Source: an uncultured Ignavibacteria bacterium (lineage in GTDB: Bacteria; Bacteroidota; Ignavibacteria; Tepidaquicellales; OLB5). Taken from it: a DNA stretch of 64,000 nucleotides. The stretch is from NCBI GenBank assembly GCA_937873695.1, contig CALMYL010000013.1, forward strand, positions 1 to 64,000, written 5' to 3'. The position numbers and the translations under genes are program-made. Positions 26,614-35,649 of this stretch are shown piece after piece (position 1 is the stretch's first letter; each line of letters starts with the position of its first letter). The notes below the pieces were generated by a model. That model did no database searches and was not told the origin of the DNA. It saw only the letters and a list, made by a program, of their open reading frames with translations.

Positions 26614-27759
26614 TTGAATAAAAAGAAAAAGATAATTTCGGTTGTAGGGGCAAGACCCAATTTTATGAAACTTGCCCCTATTGAACTGGAGCTTGCGAGA
26701 CACAAAAACCTTTTCACACATTTTATTGTACATACCGGTCAGCATTATGACCATAAACTTTCCAAAGTTTTTTTCAGGGATCTTAATTTGCCGGAACCTG
26801 ATATTTTTCTTGGTGCCGGCTCAGGCTCGCATGCTGAGCAGACTGCGCGCATAATGACAGAGTTTGAAAAAGTGGTACTGAAGGAAAAACCGGATCTTGT
26901 AATAGTGTTTGGCGATGTTAATTCAACTGTTGCCTGCGCGCTTGTGTGCTCCAAGATACACCATAACGGCGGAACGATTCCGATAGCTCATGTTGAAGCC
27001 GGGCTGCGAAGTTTTGATAATACAATGCCCGAAGAGATAAACCGTATTGTAACTGATTCACTTTCTGATATTCTTTTTATCACAGAAAAAGAAGGCGTGA
27101 AGAATTTGCTTAAAGAAGGTGTAAGCAGAAAGAAGATACATCTTGTCGGTGATACGATGATAGATTCACTTGTTTATTTCAGAAAAAAATTCAGTTCCTC
27201 GGGTATCCTTACTAAGCTAAGGCTCAAAAAAAGGAAGTATATTCTTGCAACAATTCACAGGCCGGTGAACGTTGATAATAAAGCGAACCTTGCAAAGATA
27301 ATTTCAATTTTCGAAAAAGTATCTGCGAAGGCACTGAAGTTTGAACCGGAAGCAAAAATTGTATTGCCGATCCATCCCCGGACACTTAAAATGGCAGAAA
27401 GTTTCTCACTTTTGGAAAGACTGAATAATATACCCGGTTTGTTGACTATTGATCCTGCGGGATATACAGATTTTGTAAAACTTCTCACCGATTCCAAACT
27501 TGTGATCACCGATTCAGGAGGCATCCAGGAAGAAGCAACTTTTTTGAAGATTCCCTGTTTAACATTACGAGACTCGTTTGAAAGACCTGAAACTCTCAGA
27601 ATTGGTTCAAATACATTGTGCGGTCTCAATGAATTTCTGGTTGTAAGAAAAACAGCTGAGATTTTTGCAGGAAAATACAAAAATGGAAGAATCCCCCGCT
27701 TAATGGATGGAAAAGCCTCTAAGAGGATCGTAAACGCAATTAAGGCCCGCCTGCTGTAG
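26614..27759 (+). CDS. wecB: UDP-N-acetylglucosamine 2-epimerase (non-hydrolysing)
   Basis: A 381-residue GT-B-fold epimerase. Family signatures are VVGARPNFMKLAPI at the start, HTGQHYDHKLSKVFF, VFGDVNSTVACAL, HVEAGLRSFDNTMPEEINR, and DSGGIQEEATFLKIPCLTLRDSFERPE near the C-terminus. It interconverts UDP-GlcNAc and UDP-ManNAc. The start is TTG at 26614, 15 bases after the dehydrogenase stop; no ATG precedes the conserved region. Together with the upstream dehydrogenase it can supply UDP-ManNAc uronic acid. Glycosyltransferases for assembly are not adjacent. Confidence 0.92.
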   Translation: MNKKKKIISVVGARPNFMKLAPIELELARHKNLFTHFIVHTGQHYDHKLSKVFFRDLNLPEPDIFLGAGSGSHAEQTARIMTEFEKVVLKEKPDLVIVFGDVNSTVACALVCSKIHHNGGTIPIAHVEAGLRSFDNTMPEEINRIVTDSLSDILFITEKEGVKNLLKEGVSRKKIHLVGDTMIDSLVYFRKKFSSSGILTKLRLKKRKYILATIHRPVNVDNKANLAKIISIFEKVSAKALKFEPEAKIVLPIHPRTLKMAESFSLLERLNNIPGLLTIDPAGYTDFVKLLTDSKLVITDSGGIQEEATFLKIPCLTLRDSFERPETLRIGSNTLCGLNEFLVVRKTAEIFAGKYKNGRIPRLMDGKASKRIVNAIKARLL

Positions 27760-27830
27760 ACCATCAAAAACTGTTAAATTGTTATTTTACTGATTATATT
27801 ATTGTATTTTCTATGTTTCAAAAAAGAATT

Positions 27831-27883
27831 AACTTTAAATTCCGGCAGTGATCATTTTCGCTGTTTATCCGGAGCTTAAAGTT
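27831..27883. other. Structured inverted repeat upstream of lpxH
   Basis: AACTTTAA (27831-27838) pairs with TTAAAGTT (27876-27883). Inside these arms lie CCGG/CCGG and CAG/CTG pairings in register, enclosing a loop near TGATCATTTTCG. No T-run follows, so this is not a terminator; it lies 17 bases before the TTG start of the LpxH-like gene and could be an operator or mRNA leader. No protein or riboswitch class is recognised. Confidence 0.5.
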
Positions 27884-27899
27884 AATAAAATCATAGTTT

Positions 27900-28688
27900 T
27901 TGAACGGAAAAAAACACTATTTCTTTTCTGATGTTCATTTAGGCTTTCAGGATTTTGCGGAAGAAAAGTCAAAAGAACGGAAACTTGTCAGTTTCCTGGA
28001 AGGTATAAGAACTGACGCTCTGAAGATATATATAGTGGGAGATCTCTTCGATTGCTGGATAGAATACCGCAGGGCTGTACCAAAAGGATTTTACAGAACA
28101 CTGGCAAAGCTGAACGAAATAGTTGAACAGGGAATTGAAGTGAATTTCTTTTCAGGCAACCATGATTTCTGGCTGAATACTTACTTGAGAGATGATGTGG
28201 GGCTTAAGCTCTACAATGATTCACTTGATACAATAATTGAGGGCAAGCGTTTCTTCATTACTCATGGTGATGGACTTTCAAAAGGTGATACAGGTTACAA
28301 GATCATCAAAAAGATACTTCGCAGTCCGTTCAACCAGTTTTTATATTCACTTGTTCACCCCGATATAGGATTATGGCTTGCGCAGGGGTCTTCAAAAAAA
28401 TCGAGGCTGCATACCGATGATAAACAAAGAATTGAAGAAACATACGGCAGTGAAAACAAAACCGGCTCGCACGGCTCCGGCGGAATGAGAGATTTTGCAT
28501 CAGCGAAAATTGCTGAGGGAGTTGATTATGTTGTTATGGGGCACATTCATAAGCCGCAGGATATTGAGCTGACAGGCAGTAATCGCAAAGGTCATTACAT
28601 TACCCTGGGTGACTGGATAAGAAACTTTACTTACGGCGAATATTCAAATGGCAATTTTGAACTGAAAAAATTTATGAAGGATAATTAG
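27900..28688 (+). CDS. lpxH: UDP-2,3-diacylglucosamine pyrophosphatase-like metallophosphoesterase
   Basis: A 262-residue calcineurin-like phosphoesterase. All metal-binding blocks are present: FSDVHLGF, GDLFDCWIEY, GNHDFWL, THGDGLSKGD and MGHIHKP. The DVHLG...DLFDCW...GNHDFW pattern fits LpxH and its Bacteroidota relatives, which hydrolyse UDP-2,3-diacylglucosamine to lipid X in lipid A synthesis at the inner membrane. The start is TTG at 27900. It is followed after 16 bases by the PBP1A gene, so an envelope-building role fits. A related phosphoesterase with another substrate cannot be excluded. Confidence 0.8.
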   Translation: MNGKKHYFFSDVHLGFQDFAEEKSKERKLVSFLEGIRTDALKIYIVGDLFDCWIEYRRAVPKGFYRTLAKLNEIVEQGIEVNFFSGNHDFWLNTYLRDDVGLKLYNDSLDTIIEGKRFFITHGDGLSKGDTGYKIIKKILRSPFNQFLYSLVHPDIGLWLAQGSSKKSRLHTDDKQRIEETYGSENKTGSHGSGGMRDFASAKIAEGVDYVVMGHIHKPQDIELTGSNRKGHYITLGDWIRNFTYGEYSNGNFELKKFMKDN

Positions 28689-28704
28689 AAAGTTTTAAAT
28701 ATAG

Positions 28705-31032
28705 ATGTTCGGCGGAAAAAATAAAAAAAATAAAAATACGAAAGATCCAAAAACCATAGAGCGGGAAGAATATTTTAATAACCGCGACTACAGGCGTAAG
28801 ATGATGAATAAAAAGAAAAGGTCATCAACGCGCAAACTCAGTATTTTCGCTTTTTTCCTTATAGCAGCGGCAGTAGTTGCAATTGCGTACGGCGCATATC
28901 TTTTTAACGGTCTTCCGCCCCTTTCGAGTCTGGAAAATCCGAAAACCGATCTTGCAACAAAAATATATTCTGAAGACGGCGAACTGATCGACCAGCTTTT
29001 CATTGAAAACCGCACAATAGTATCAATTGATGCAATTCCAAAAGATCTGATAAATGCGCTGATTGCCACAGAGGACCGTAAGTTTTACAAGCACTGGGGT
29101 ATAGATCTTGACCGTATTGTGAAGGCAATGTTCAAAAATGTAATGAGCTTTTCTATCAAAGAAGGCGCAAGTACAATTACGCAGCAGCTTGCCAGGAATC
29201 TTTATCGCGCAGAAATAGGGCAGGCTATTTCACTTACCCGAAAATTGAGAGAAGCTATTACCGCCGTACAGATAGAAAAGACCTATACAAAAGAAGAAAT
29301 TTTGCTGTTGTATCTTAACCAGGTATATTTTGGCAGGGGAGCGTATGGTGTGGAAGCTGCTGCAAAGACCTTCTTTGATAAATCGGTGACTGATCTTACA
29401 CTGGATGAATGCGCAATGCTGATTGGTATGGTAAAGAACCCTTCGGGGTATTACGATCCCATTGAAAATCCTGAAAACTGCATGGATAGAAGGAACATCG
29501 TTCTTAACAATATGCAGGAAGAAGGGTATATTACAAAAGAGGTTTACGAGCTTGCTAAAAACGATCCGATAAAAGCGCAGCCCAGGACAATACAAAAACG
29601 ATCAACCGGTCTGGGGGGACAGTTCAGCGAATATGTAAGACAGGTACTTGAGAAAAAAGCTGAAAAGTACGGCTTTAATATTTACAGAGACGGTTTAATT
29701 GTAACAACATCCCTCAACAGCCGCATGCAGAAGCATGCAGTTGACGCGGTTAACAATCAGCTTAAGGATTTCCAGCGGGCGTTTAATTCCACATGGAACT
29801 GGAAGGGTAACCGCCAGCTTTTGAATGACGCGGTAGAAAAATACATTAAGCAAAGCGATGAATATAAAAAGGCTAAGACAGACAGCGACAGGCAGCGAAT
29901 TTTTAATAAGCTGAAACAGGATAATGAGTTTGTAGAAAAGGTTAAAGAACGCGAAATTGCCGTGCAGGTAGGTTTTGTTGTAATTGATCCCAAAACCGGC
30001 GAGATAAAAGCAATGGTGGGTCAGAACCCGAATTACCCGTTTAAATACGGGCTCAATCATGTTACACAGATTAAACGTCAGCCCGGTTCATCATTCAAAC
30101 CGTTTGTATATACAACAGCCATTGAAAATGGCTATTCACCGGCATATACAATTTCCAATGACCCGCTTAAAGTAGTTATAGGAGGACAGACATGGTCACC
30201 TAAAGGCGGCGGTACGGGCGGAATGGTATCACTGCGTGAAGGTATAACACACTCAATAAATATTGTTGCGGTTAGAACCGCGATGGAAATAGCGCCGATT
30301 GACCAGGTTATAAAGCTTGCGCACAAAATGGGAATAAATTCTGATCTGCCGAATGTACTTTCACTTGCTCTAGGTGTAGGCGAAGTATCACCGCTTGAAA
30401 TGACAAGCGCTTATGGTGTTTTCCCGAATGAGGGCATATGGGTAGAGCCCCACGCAATTTTAAGGATTGAAGACCGCTATGGCAATATCATTGAAGAAAC
30501 TATTCCCGAAACACGCGAGGTAATAAGCGAAGGTGTTGCTTATATAATGAGCGATATGATGGAAGATGTTGTCAATGATGGTACCGCTGCATCAATTAGG
30601 AACTGGTTCAACAGACCTGCAGCAGGTAAAACGGGAACAACACAGGATTACACAGATGCATGGTTTGTAGGGTTTACTCCCCAGCTGGTTGCCGGGTGCT
30701 GGCTTGGCTTTGATGACCCAAGGATAAAATTCGGCGGCGGATACGGACAGGGCGGAAGAGCCGCTGCGCCGATATGGGGAAGGTTCATGAAATATGTTTA
30801 CGATGACCCGCAGACAACAATGGAACTTAAGTATTTTGAAATGCCCCCTGATGTTGAAGAAGCGAATATCTGTTCTGTAACCGGATTGCTTGCAAATGAA
30901 ACCTGCCCGGCATATAATGACCTTATCCTCAAAAGGAACACCGGCCGAAGATGCTCAATGACACATGCTTATACACCGACAGAAGGCACTGAAACTACAG
31001 GTGAACCACCGCCGGGAAGTATAGGGTTTTAA
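28705..31032 (+). CDS. Class A penicillin-binding protein (PBP1A-like)
   Basis: A 775-residue bifunctional peptidoglycan synthase. A basic cytoplasmic stretch (residues 1-45) precedes one membrane anchor (about 46-68). The GT51 glycosyltransferase domain holds ATEDRKFYKHWGID (catalytic E123), GASTITQQLARNLY and the KEEILLLYLNQVYFG block. The transpeptidase domain has the nucleophile Ser in PGSSFKPF, then SINIVA and KTGTT. The C-terminal about 60 residues include a Cys-containing tail (NICSVTGLLANETCP) common in this group. It polymerises lipid II and cross-links stem peptides in the periplasm. Likely co-transcribed with the LpxH-type gene. Confidence 0.92.
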   Translation: MFGGKNKKNKNTKDPKTIEREEYFNNRDYRRKMMNKKKRSSTRKLSIFAFFLIAAAVVAIAYGAYLFNGLPPLSSLENPKTDLATKIYSEDGELIDQLFIENRTIVSIDAIPKDLINALIATEDRKFYKHWGIDLDRIVKAMFKNVMSFSIKEGASTITQQLARNLYRAEIGQAISLTRKLREAITAVQIEKTYTKEEILLLYLNQVYFGRGAYGVEAAAKTFFDKSVTDLTLDECAMLIGMVKNPSGYYDPIENPENCMDRRNIVLNNMQEEGYITKEVYELAKNDPIKAQPRTIQKRSTGLGGQFSEYVRQVLEKKAEKYGFNIYRDGLIVTTSLNSRMQKHAVDAVNNQLKDFQRAFNSTWNWKGNRQLLNDAVEKYIKQSDEYKKAKTDSDRQRIFNKLKQDNEFVEKVKEREIAVQVGFVVIDPKTGEIKAMVGQNPNYPFKYGLNHVTQIKRQPGSSFKPFVYTTAIENGYSPAYTISNDPLKVVIGGQTWSPKGGGTGGMVSLREGITHSINIVAVRTAMEIAPIDQVIKLAHKMGINSDLPNVLSLALGVGEVSPLEMTSAYGVFPNEGIWVEPHAILRIEDRYGNIIEETIPETREVISEGVAYIMSDMMEDVVNDGTAASIRNWFNRPAAGKTGTTQDYTDAWFVGFTPQLVAGCWLGFDDPRIKFGGGYGQGGRAAAPIWGRFMKYVYDDPQTTMELKYFEMPPDVEEANICSVTGLLANETCPAYNDLILKRNTGRRCSMTHAYTPTEGTETTGEPPPGSIGF

Positions 31033-31171
31033 ATAGATTCAGGATCTATTGAAAAATATTGTTCTTTTAGTCCAATTTTAAATATAAGTGCCGTTTCTAT
31101 TTTGCAGATTTATATGCATTTATGATAAAAGTCATTCTTTTTAATGATAAAGAGTGTTAAGTTTGTAATGT

Positions 31172-31579
31172 ATGAATGAACATTTCAGAAATATGATAAG
31201 TATGTTTGTAGCATTAATAATGCTTGCCGGAGGCAATTTTACATTTGCCCTGGCGCATGGCGATTGCTTAATAAGCTCTGAGATGCATATTACATGTGAA
31301 ATGGAATGCTGCAAAGAAAATCCCTGTATAACTGATGATCTTGATGGCGAAGTAGAAATTGCAGATGAATCAAATTCCTGCTGCAAGACCCATGTTGATG
31401 AAGCATTAACTGGTGATGTACCTCTGCCTGTGCTGGCGAACAATTCTGAGAATTTAAAATCTTTTGGAGCGGTAACCGGTACTGAGTTTTTATTTTCAGA
31501 AAACAGCGGATTTCATTCATTTATTCACAAACACAAAACTACAAACATTCTCCTTATAACTTCAGTTCTCCGTATTTAA
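31172..31579 (+). CDS. Small exported Cys-rich protein
   Basis: A 135-residue protein with a signal peptide ending near FALAHG and then clusters of cysteines: HGDC, CEMECCKENPC and CCKTH. The C-terminal 50 residues lack Cys and carry His-rich FHSFIHKHK. No known domain is recognised. It starts a same-strand set with a double YHS/TRASH-like protein and a TonB-dependent receptor bearing a Cys-rich plug segment. The Cys and His content and the company suggest metal binding in the periplasm, possibly copper or a similar soft metal; this is inference. Confidence 0.6.
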   Translation: MNEHFRNMISMFVALIMLAGGNFTFALAHGDCLISSEMHITCEMECCKENPCITDDLDGEVEIADESNSCCKTHVDEALTGDVPLPVLANNSENLKSFGAVTGTEFLFSENSGFHSFIHKHKTTNILLITSVLRI

Positions 31580-31670
31580 TATTCCCGTTTGTTCTCAATT
31601 CACCCGATAATTAATGCCTGCGGTAAGATACTGCGGGGTATTTATAAATAATTTTTCATGAAAATCTAAT

Positions 31671-32054
31671 ATGAAATTATACTTCATCCTATCCGTAATT
31701 GTATTTATGGCAGCTTTAACCAAAGCAGAATATTCCCATAGTGAATTCAGCGGCATTTATGCTGATACATCACTCAAATGTCCTGTAACCGGAGATGTGA
31801 TCTCCGGCGAACATATAATGTTCAGGTATATAGATAAAGATGTAAAATTCTGCAATGATGGCTGTGTAATGGCGTTTAAAAAGGAACCCGCGAAATTCAG
31901 TGAGCATGTAAAATGTATGCCATGTAATGATGATGACGGGAAACTTATCATAAATACAACACATAACGGAGTTAAGTATTATTTCTGCGGTGAAGGCTGC
32001 AAGGGTAAATTTGAATCAGAGCCTGAGGCATACCTGAAGAAATTCATGAAATGA
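31671..32054 (+). CDS. Exported double YHS/TRASH-like metal-binding protein
   Basis: A 127-residue protein with a signal peptide (MKLYFILSVIVFMAALTKA) and two tandem treble-clef modules. The first is CPVTGDVIS...FRYIDKDVKFCNDGC...KEPAKF; the second, slightly degenerate, is CMPCNDDDGK...VKYYFCGEGC...SEPEAYLKKF. The spacing (C-P-x-T/C ... F-C-x-x-G-C ... F) is that of YHS and TRASH domains, which bind copper or other heavy metals in sensors, chaperones and Cu-ATPases. It is 13 bases upstream of the TonB receptor gene. A periplasmic metal carrier for that receptor is plausible. Confidence 0.75.
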   Translation: MKLYFILSVIVFMAALTKAEYSHSEFSGIYADTSLKCPVTGDVISGEHIMFRYIDKDVKFCNDGCVMAFKKEPAKFSEHVKCMPCNDDDGKLIINTTHNGVKYYFCGEGCKGKFESEPEAYLKKFMK

Positions 32055-32067
32055 GAATGAAACTAAA

Positions 32068-34311
32068 ATGAAAATTAATTTAAAATATTCTATAATAATA
32101 CTGTTCCTTTCCTTCGGGAGTGTTTTTTCGCAAAGTATTACCGGTTATGTTTTTGGTGATGATGAAGGCAAAAAGCAGCCGCTTGATGCGGCCGTGGTGA
32201 AATGGATAAATACTACCAAAGGAACAATTACAGATGAAAAAGGTAAGTTTGAACTTGCCTTAACCAACATTACAGATAAAAGGCTTGTGGTTTCATACGC
32301 GGGTTATAAAACAGATACAATTGATGCTACCGATAAACAGTCAGTTGAAGTTGTTATGATACCCAACATGACTACAAGCACTATAAATGTTGAAGATGAT
32401 AAAAAATCAACTCACTTTGGCAATTACAACGCAAAGACTGAAGTAATCACATCGCAGGAACTTGTTAAAGAAGCATGCTGTGACCTTGCGGGATGTTTCG
32501 GTAGGAATTCCTCCGTGGAAGTAGCTGTGACTGATATCATAACAGATGCAAAGGAGCTTAAAATACTGGGACTCGAAGGCGCATATACGCAATTACTTGT
32601 AGATAACATGCCGCTGATGTCTGGGCTGAATGTTAAATACGGAATATCAAGCATAGCGGGAACGCAGATCGATAAGATAACAATTTCAAAGGGCTCGAAT
32701 TCCGTTATACAGGGATATGAATCCATAAGCGGTATTATGAATGTAATACTTAAAGATTACAACAATTCTGATAGACTTATGGTTAACGGATTTATGAACA
32801 GCATGTATGAAAAGCAGTTTAACCTGAACTTCGGAAACAAGGTATCAAAGAACTGGAGCAATATCTTAACACTGCAGACCGTGCAGAAATCAAATGTGAT
32901 GGATGATAACGGTGATAGTTTCCTTGATAACCCGCTTATTACGAGATATGTTATATATAATAAGTGGAACTTAAGCGATAAGGATAACAAAACCGAATTT
33001 AATATTGCGGGCAGATACTGGAACGAAAAACGCGATGGCGGCCAGACAAATGACCCTTCTCATTCAGGTACTCATACTACCGGACATAAATTGTATGAGC
33101 AGAACGTGAAGATAAATTCCGTTGAAGGTTACTCACGCATGAGCAAACAGTTCAATGAAAGCTCAGATATGAAGTTGTATCTTACTTCAAGTTATTATGA
33201 CCAGGTTTCGCAGTACGGAAATACCGGTTACGATGCCAAACAGACCAGCTTTTCTGCTATGGGATTTTATGAATTTGAAATAATGCCCAGAAGTTACCTT
33301 AAAACAGGGTTGAGTTACAAGTACCAGAAAATTGATGAGATGATAAAATTCAACGATACAACTTCAAAAACGTATGCGGGAAATTATATAAAGACCGAAG
33401 CTATCCCGGGCGTGTTTGCTGAAAATTCCATCAGCTTTCTTGAAGATAAAGCGTCACTTATGACAGGCATCAGGTTTGATAATCATAACGAACACGGACT
33501 TGTTGTAACTCCCCGCGCGCTTTTCCGCTATCAGCCGGTTAAGACAATTGTGTTCAGGGCATCCGTTGGTACGGGATTCAGAACATTGAACCTTTTCAGT
33601 GAATACTCAAATCTTCTTGCAAGCTCAAGGAATGTGGTAATTTCAGGCACTCTGAGCCCGGAGAAAACTCTCAACTACGGCGCAGATGTTCTGTTCTATT
33701 TCGGCGGGGCTGATTATTCAGGCAGCGTGAATGTTGATTTCTACAGGACTGAGTTCAGCAATAAAATTATCCCAGATTATGATTCAAATCCACGCGAAGT
33801 GATTTTCGCCAACCTGAACGGGAAGGCTTTCAGCAATGTTATGCAGACTGAGCTTAGCCTGACAGTGCTTCGCAATATTGACGTTAAACTTGCGTATAAA
33901 TTCATTGATCTTAAATATGACAACAACGGCGTAAGATATGAGCAGCCTTTTGTTTCAAAACACAGATTTCTTTCAACAATTTCATACATTACTCCCAATA
34001 AGCAGTGGTCATTCAGCGCGGGCTTGAACTGGTTCGGCAAACAGCGTTTGCCTTCAACGGCATCAAATCCGGTTGAATACCAGAGACCAACTGAATCTGA
34101 GCCATATACATTGCTGAATGCACAGGTTAATAAAAATTTCAAGTTTTTTGAAATTTACGCGGGAGTTGAAAACTTATTGAATTTCAAACAGGATAACCCG
34201 ATCATCGCGGCTGATGATCCTTTCGGTCAGTATTTTGATACCTCATTTATCTGGGGTCCGACCAAAGGCAGAGAGATCTATGCGGGCTTCAGGTTTATTT
34301 TAGGGAAGTAG
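32068..34311 (+). CDS. TonB-dependent outer-membrane receptor, probable metal-related
   Basis: A 747-residue receptor. A signal peptide ends near VFSQS; residues 24-100 are a carboxypeptidase-regulatory-like beta sandwich (CarboxypepD_reg type). The plug domain (about 115-230) contains EACCDLAGCFGRNSSVEV and the conserved ILGLEGAYTQLLVDNMPLMSGL. The rest is a 22-strand barrel ending in REIYAGFRFILGK. A Cys-Cys motif at the plug entrance, followed by xSVxVxxTDxxT, matches a Bacteroidota receptor subgroup that I associate with heavy-metal-domain neighbours. With the double YHS protein and the Cys-rich protein upstream, uptake or handling of a soft metal is likely; the metal itself is not identified. 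Confidence 0.82.
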   Translation: MKINLKYSIIILFLSFGSVFSQSITGYVFGDDEGKKQPLDAAVVKWINTTKGTITDEKGKFELALTNITDKRLVVSYAGYKTDTIDATDKQSVEVVMIPNMTTSTINVEDDKKSTHFGNYNAKTEVITSQELVKEACCDLAGCFGRNSSVEVAVTDIITDAKELKILGLEGAYTQLLVDNMPLMSGLNVKYGISSIAGTQIDKITISKGSNSVIQGYESISGIMNVILKDYNNSDRLMVNGFMNSMYEKQFNLNFGNKVSKNWSNILTLQTVQKSNVMDDNGDSFLDNPLITRYVIYNKWNLSDKDNKTEFNIAGRYWNEKRDGGQTNDPSHSGTHTTGHKLYEQNVKINSVEGYSRMSKQFNESSDMKLYLTSSYYDQVSQYGNTGYDAKQTSFSAMGFYEFEIMPRSYLKTGLSYKYQKIDEMIKFNDTTSKTYAGNYIKTEAIPGVFAENSISFLEDKASLMTGIRFDNHNEHGLVVTPRALFRYQPVKTIVFRASVGTGFRTLNLFSEYSNLLASSRNVVISGTLSPEKTLNYGADVLFYFGGADYSGSVNVDFYRTEFSNKIIPDYDSNPREVIFANLNGKAFSNVMQTELSLTVLRNIDVKLAYKFIDLKYDNNGVRYEQPFVSKHRFLSTISYITPNKQWSFSAGLNWFGKQRLPSTASNPVEYQRPTESEPYTLLNAQVNKNFKFFEIYAGVENLLNFKQDNPIIAADDPFGQYFDTSFIWGPTKGREIYAGFRFILGK

Positions 34312-34336
34312 ATTATGTAAGAGGATATTATTATTA

Positions 34337-34510
34337 TTTATGAACAAGGGGCTGTAGCCCCTTGTTCTGGAAATACACTACACTTTTCCTCTCATTCCCA
34401 AACTTTAGTTTGGGAATGTTGTTGTATTGTGGGGTCAAGTCTTAGTTTTATCAACACGAAGCTTGAGCTTCGTCTGATACTTCCGTCCCAAACCGGAGTT
34501 TGGGACGGAG
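34337..34510. repeat. Four-hairpin repeat unit, copy 1
   Basis: The 442-base gap 34312-34753 is dominated by two direct copies offset by 188 bases. Each holds four separate palindromes: AACAAGGGGCTGTAGCCCC with its continuation, a CATTCCCAAACT...AGTTTGGGAATG stem, ACGAAGC-TTGA-GCTTCGT, and CGTCCCAAAC-CGGA-GTTTGGGACG. The first could end transcription of the TonB gene, but no strong T-run follows. No protein-coding potential is evident. Confidence 0.8.
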
Positions 34511-34524
34511 AATAAATACTAATG

Positions 34525-34696
34525 TTTATGAACAAGGGGCTGTAGCCCCTTGTTTCTTTTACACGCCACTTTTCCTCTCATTCCCAGACTCTAGTTTGGG
34601 AATGTTGTTGTATTGTGGGGTCAAGTCTTAGTTTTATCAACACGAAGCTGGAGCTTCGTCTGATACTTCCGTCCCAAACCGGAGTTTGGGACGGAG
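34525..34696. repeat. Four-hairpin repeat unit, copy 2
   Basis: A second direct copy of the preceding unit, nearly identical except for a short stretch after the first hairpin and three to four point changes. In hairpin two, A-T became G-T, which keeps pairing; the loop of hairpin three changed from TTGA to TGGA. It ends 57 bases before the scpA start. Confidence 0.8.
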
Positions 34697-34753
34697 GGTG
34701 ATTCCTGTTACTGCATTTAAATTCAAAAAAGATACCTTTATATTCGCAGGAAT

Positions 34754-35509
34754 ATGTACAGAATAAAGCTCAATGAATTCGAGGGTCCGTTAGACCTGCT
34801 GCTGTTCTTTATCCAGCGGGATGAGCTTGATATACACAATATTCCCATTTCAAAAATTACCAATGAATTCTGCGAATACGTGAATTATATCCAGGTGCTC
34901 GATCTTGAGCTTGCAAGCGAGTTTATCTTAATGGCGGCTACGCTCATACAGATAAAAGCCAAGATGATGCTTTATAAACCTGAAGAAACCACCGAAGAGG
35001 AAGAAGATCCCAGGTACGAGCTTGTAAAACGCCTTCTTGAATATAAAAGGTTCAAAGATGCCTCGCAGGAATTTGCAAACCTTGAGGAGGAGCACCGCAA
35101 AGTGTTTTACCGCAGCGATTTTGACGGCGATTATAGAATTGACGAAGAAGCTGAGGAAGATGTAACTATACAGAATTTAACACTTTACAATCTCATCAAG
35201 GCATACAAATATGCCATGGAGCATCAGCCTAAAGAAGTTGTTCACAATATTACCAGGCTTAATGTTTCAATTGATGAACAGATCGAGCTGGTAAATACTC
35301 TTTGTACACAGAATGAATACGTATCTTTTCTGAGTATGATAATAGGAATGGAGAAAATAAGGGTAGTTGTAACATTTATTGCAATTCTTGAAATGGCAAA
35401 AAACGGCATTATTGGCCTAAAAATAAATGAATCATTAACTGATTTTGTTGTGTTTAAGATAGCAGAAATGCCCGAAGAGGGCATTATTGAAACTTCCAGT
35501 TTTAATTAG
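34754..35509 (+). CDS. scpA: Segregation and condensation protein A
   Basis: A 251-residue kleisin. The N-terminal MYRIKLNEFEGPLDLLLFFIQRDELDI block and ISKITNEFCEYV are the classical ScpA signature; a helical middle includes FILMAATLIQIKAKMML and an acidic linker (EETTEEEEDPR). The C-terminal winged-helix end lies about residues 170-245. ScpA bridges SMC heads and binds ScpB in bacterial condensin. scpB follows 140 bases later with no recognisable element between. SMC is not in the window. Confidence 0.93.
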   Translation: MYRIKLNEFEGPLDLLLFFIQRDELDIHNIPISKITNEFCEYVNYIQVLDLELASEFILMAATLIQIKAKMMLYKPEETTEEEEDPRYELVKRLLEYKRFKDASQEFANLEEEHRKVFYRSDFDGDYRIDEEAEEDVTIQNLTLYNLIKAYKYAMEHQPKEVVHNITRLNVSIDEQIELVNTLCTQNEYVSFLSMIIGMEKIRVVVTFIAILEMAKNGIIGLKINESLTDFVVFKIAEMPEEGIIETSSFN

Positions 35510-35649
35510 ATTTTTGCATTTTGCTCTTTATTTACCAAAAAAGCTTTATTATATTCGTAATCTACTAAATTAATTCAGGCTTTCTTGCGAGTGTGGTATC
35601 TCGTTGTTAATTTTGTAAATTGAAGTTTTTATAATAATATATACCATAA

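Noticed and set aside
34337-34696. Possible CRISPR array
   Set aside because: Only two long repeats with internal hairpins and no regular short repeat-spacer pattern; no cas genes in the window.
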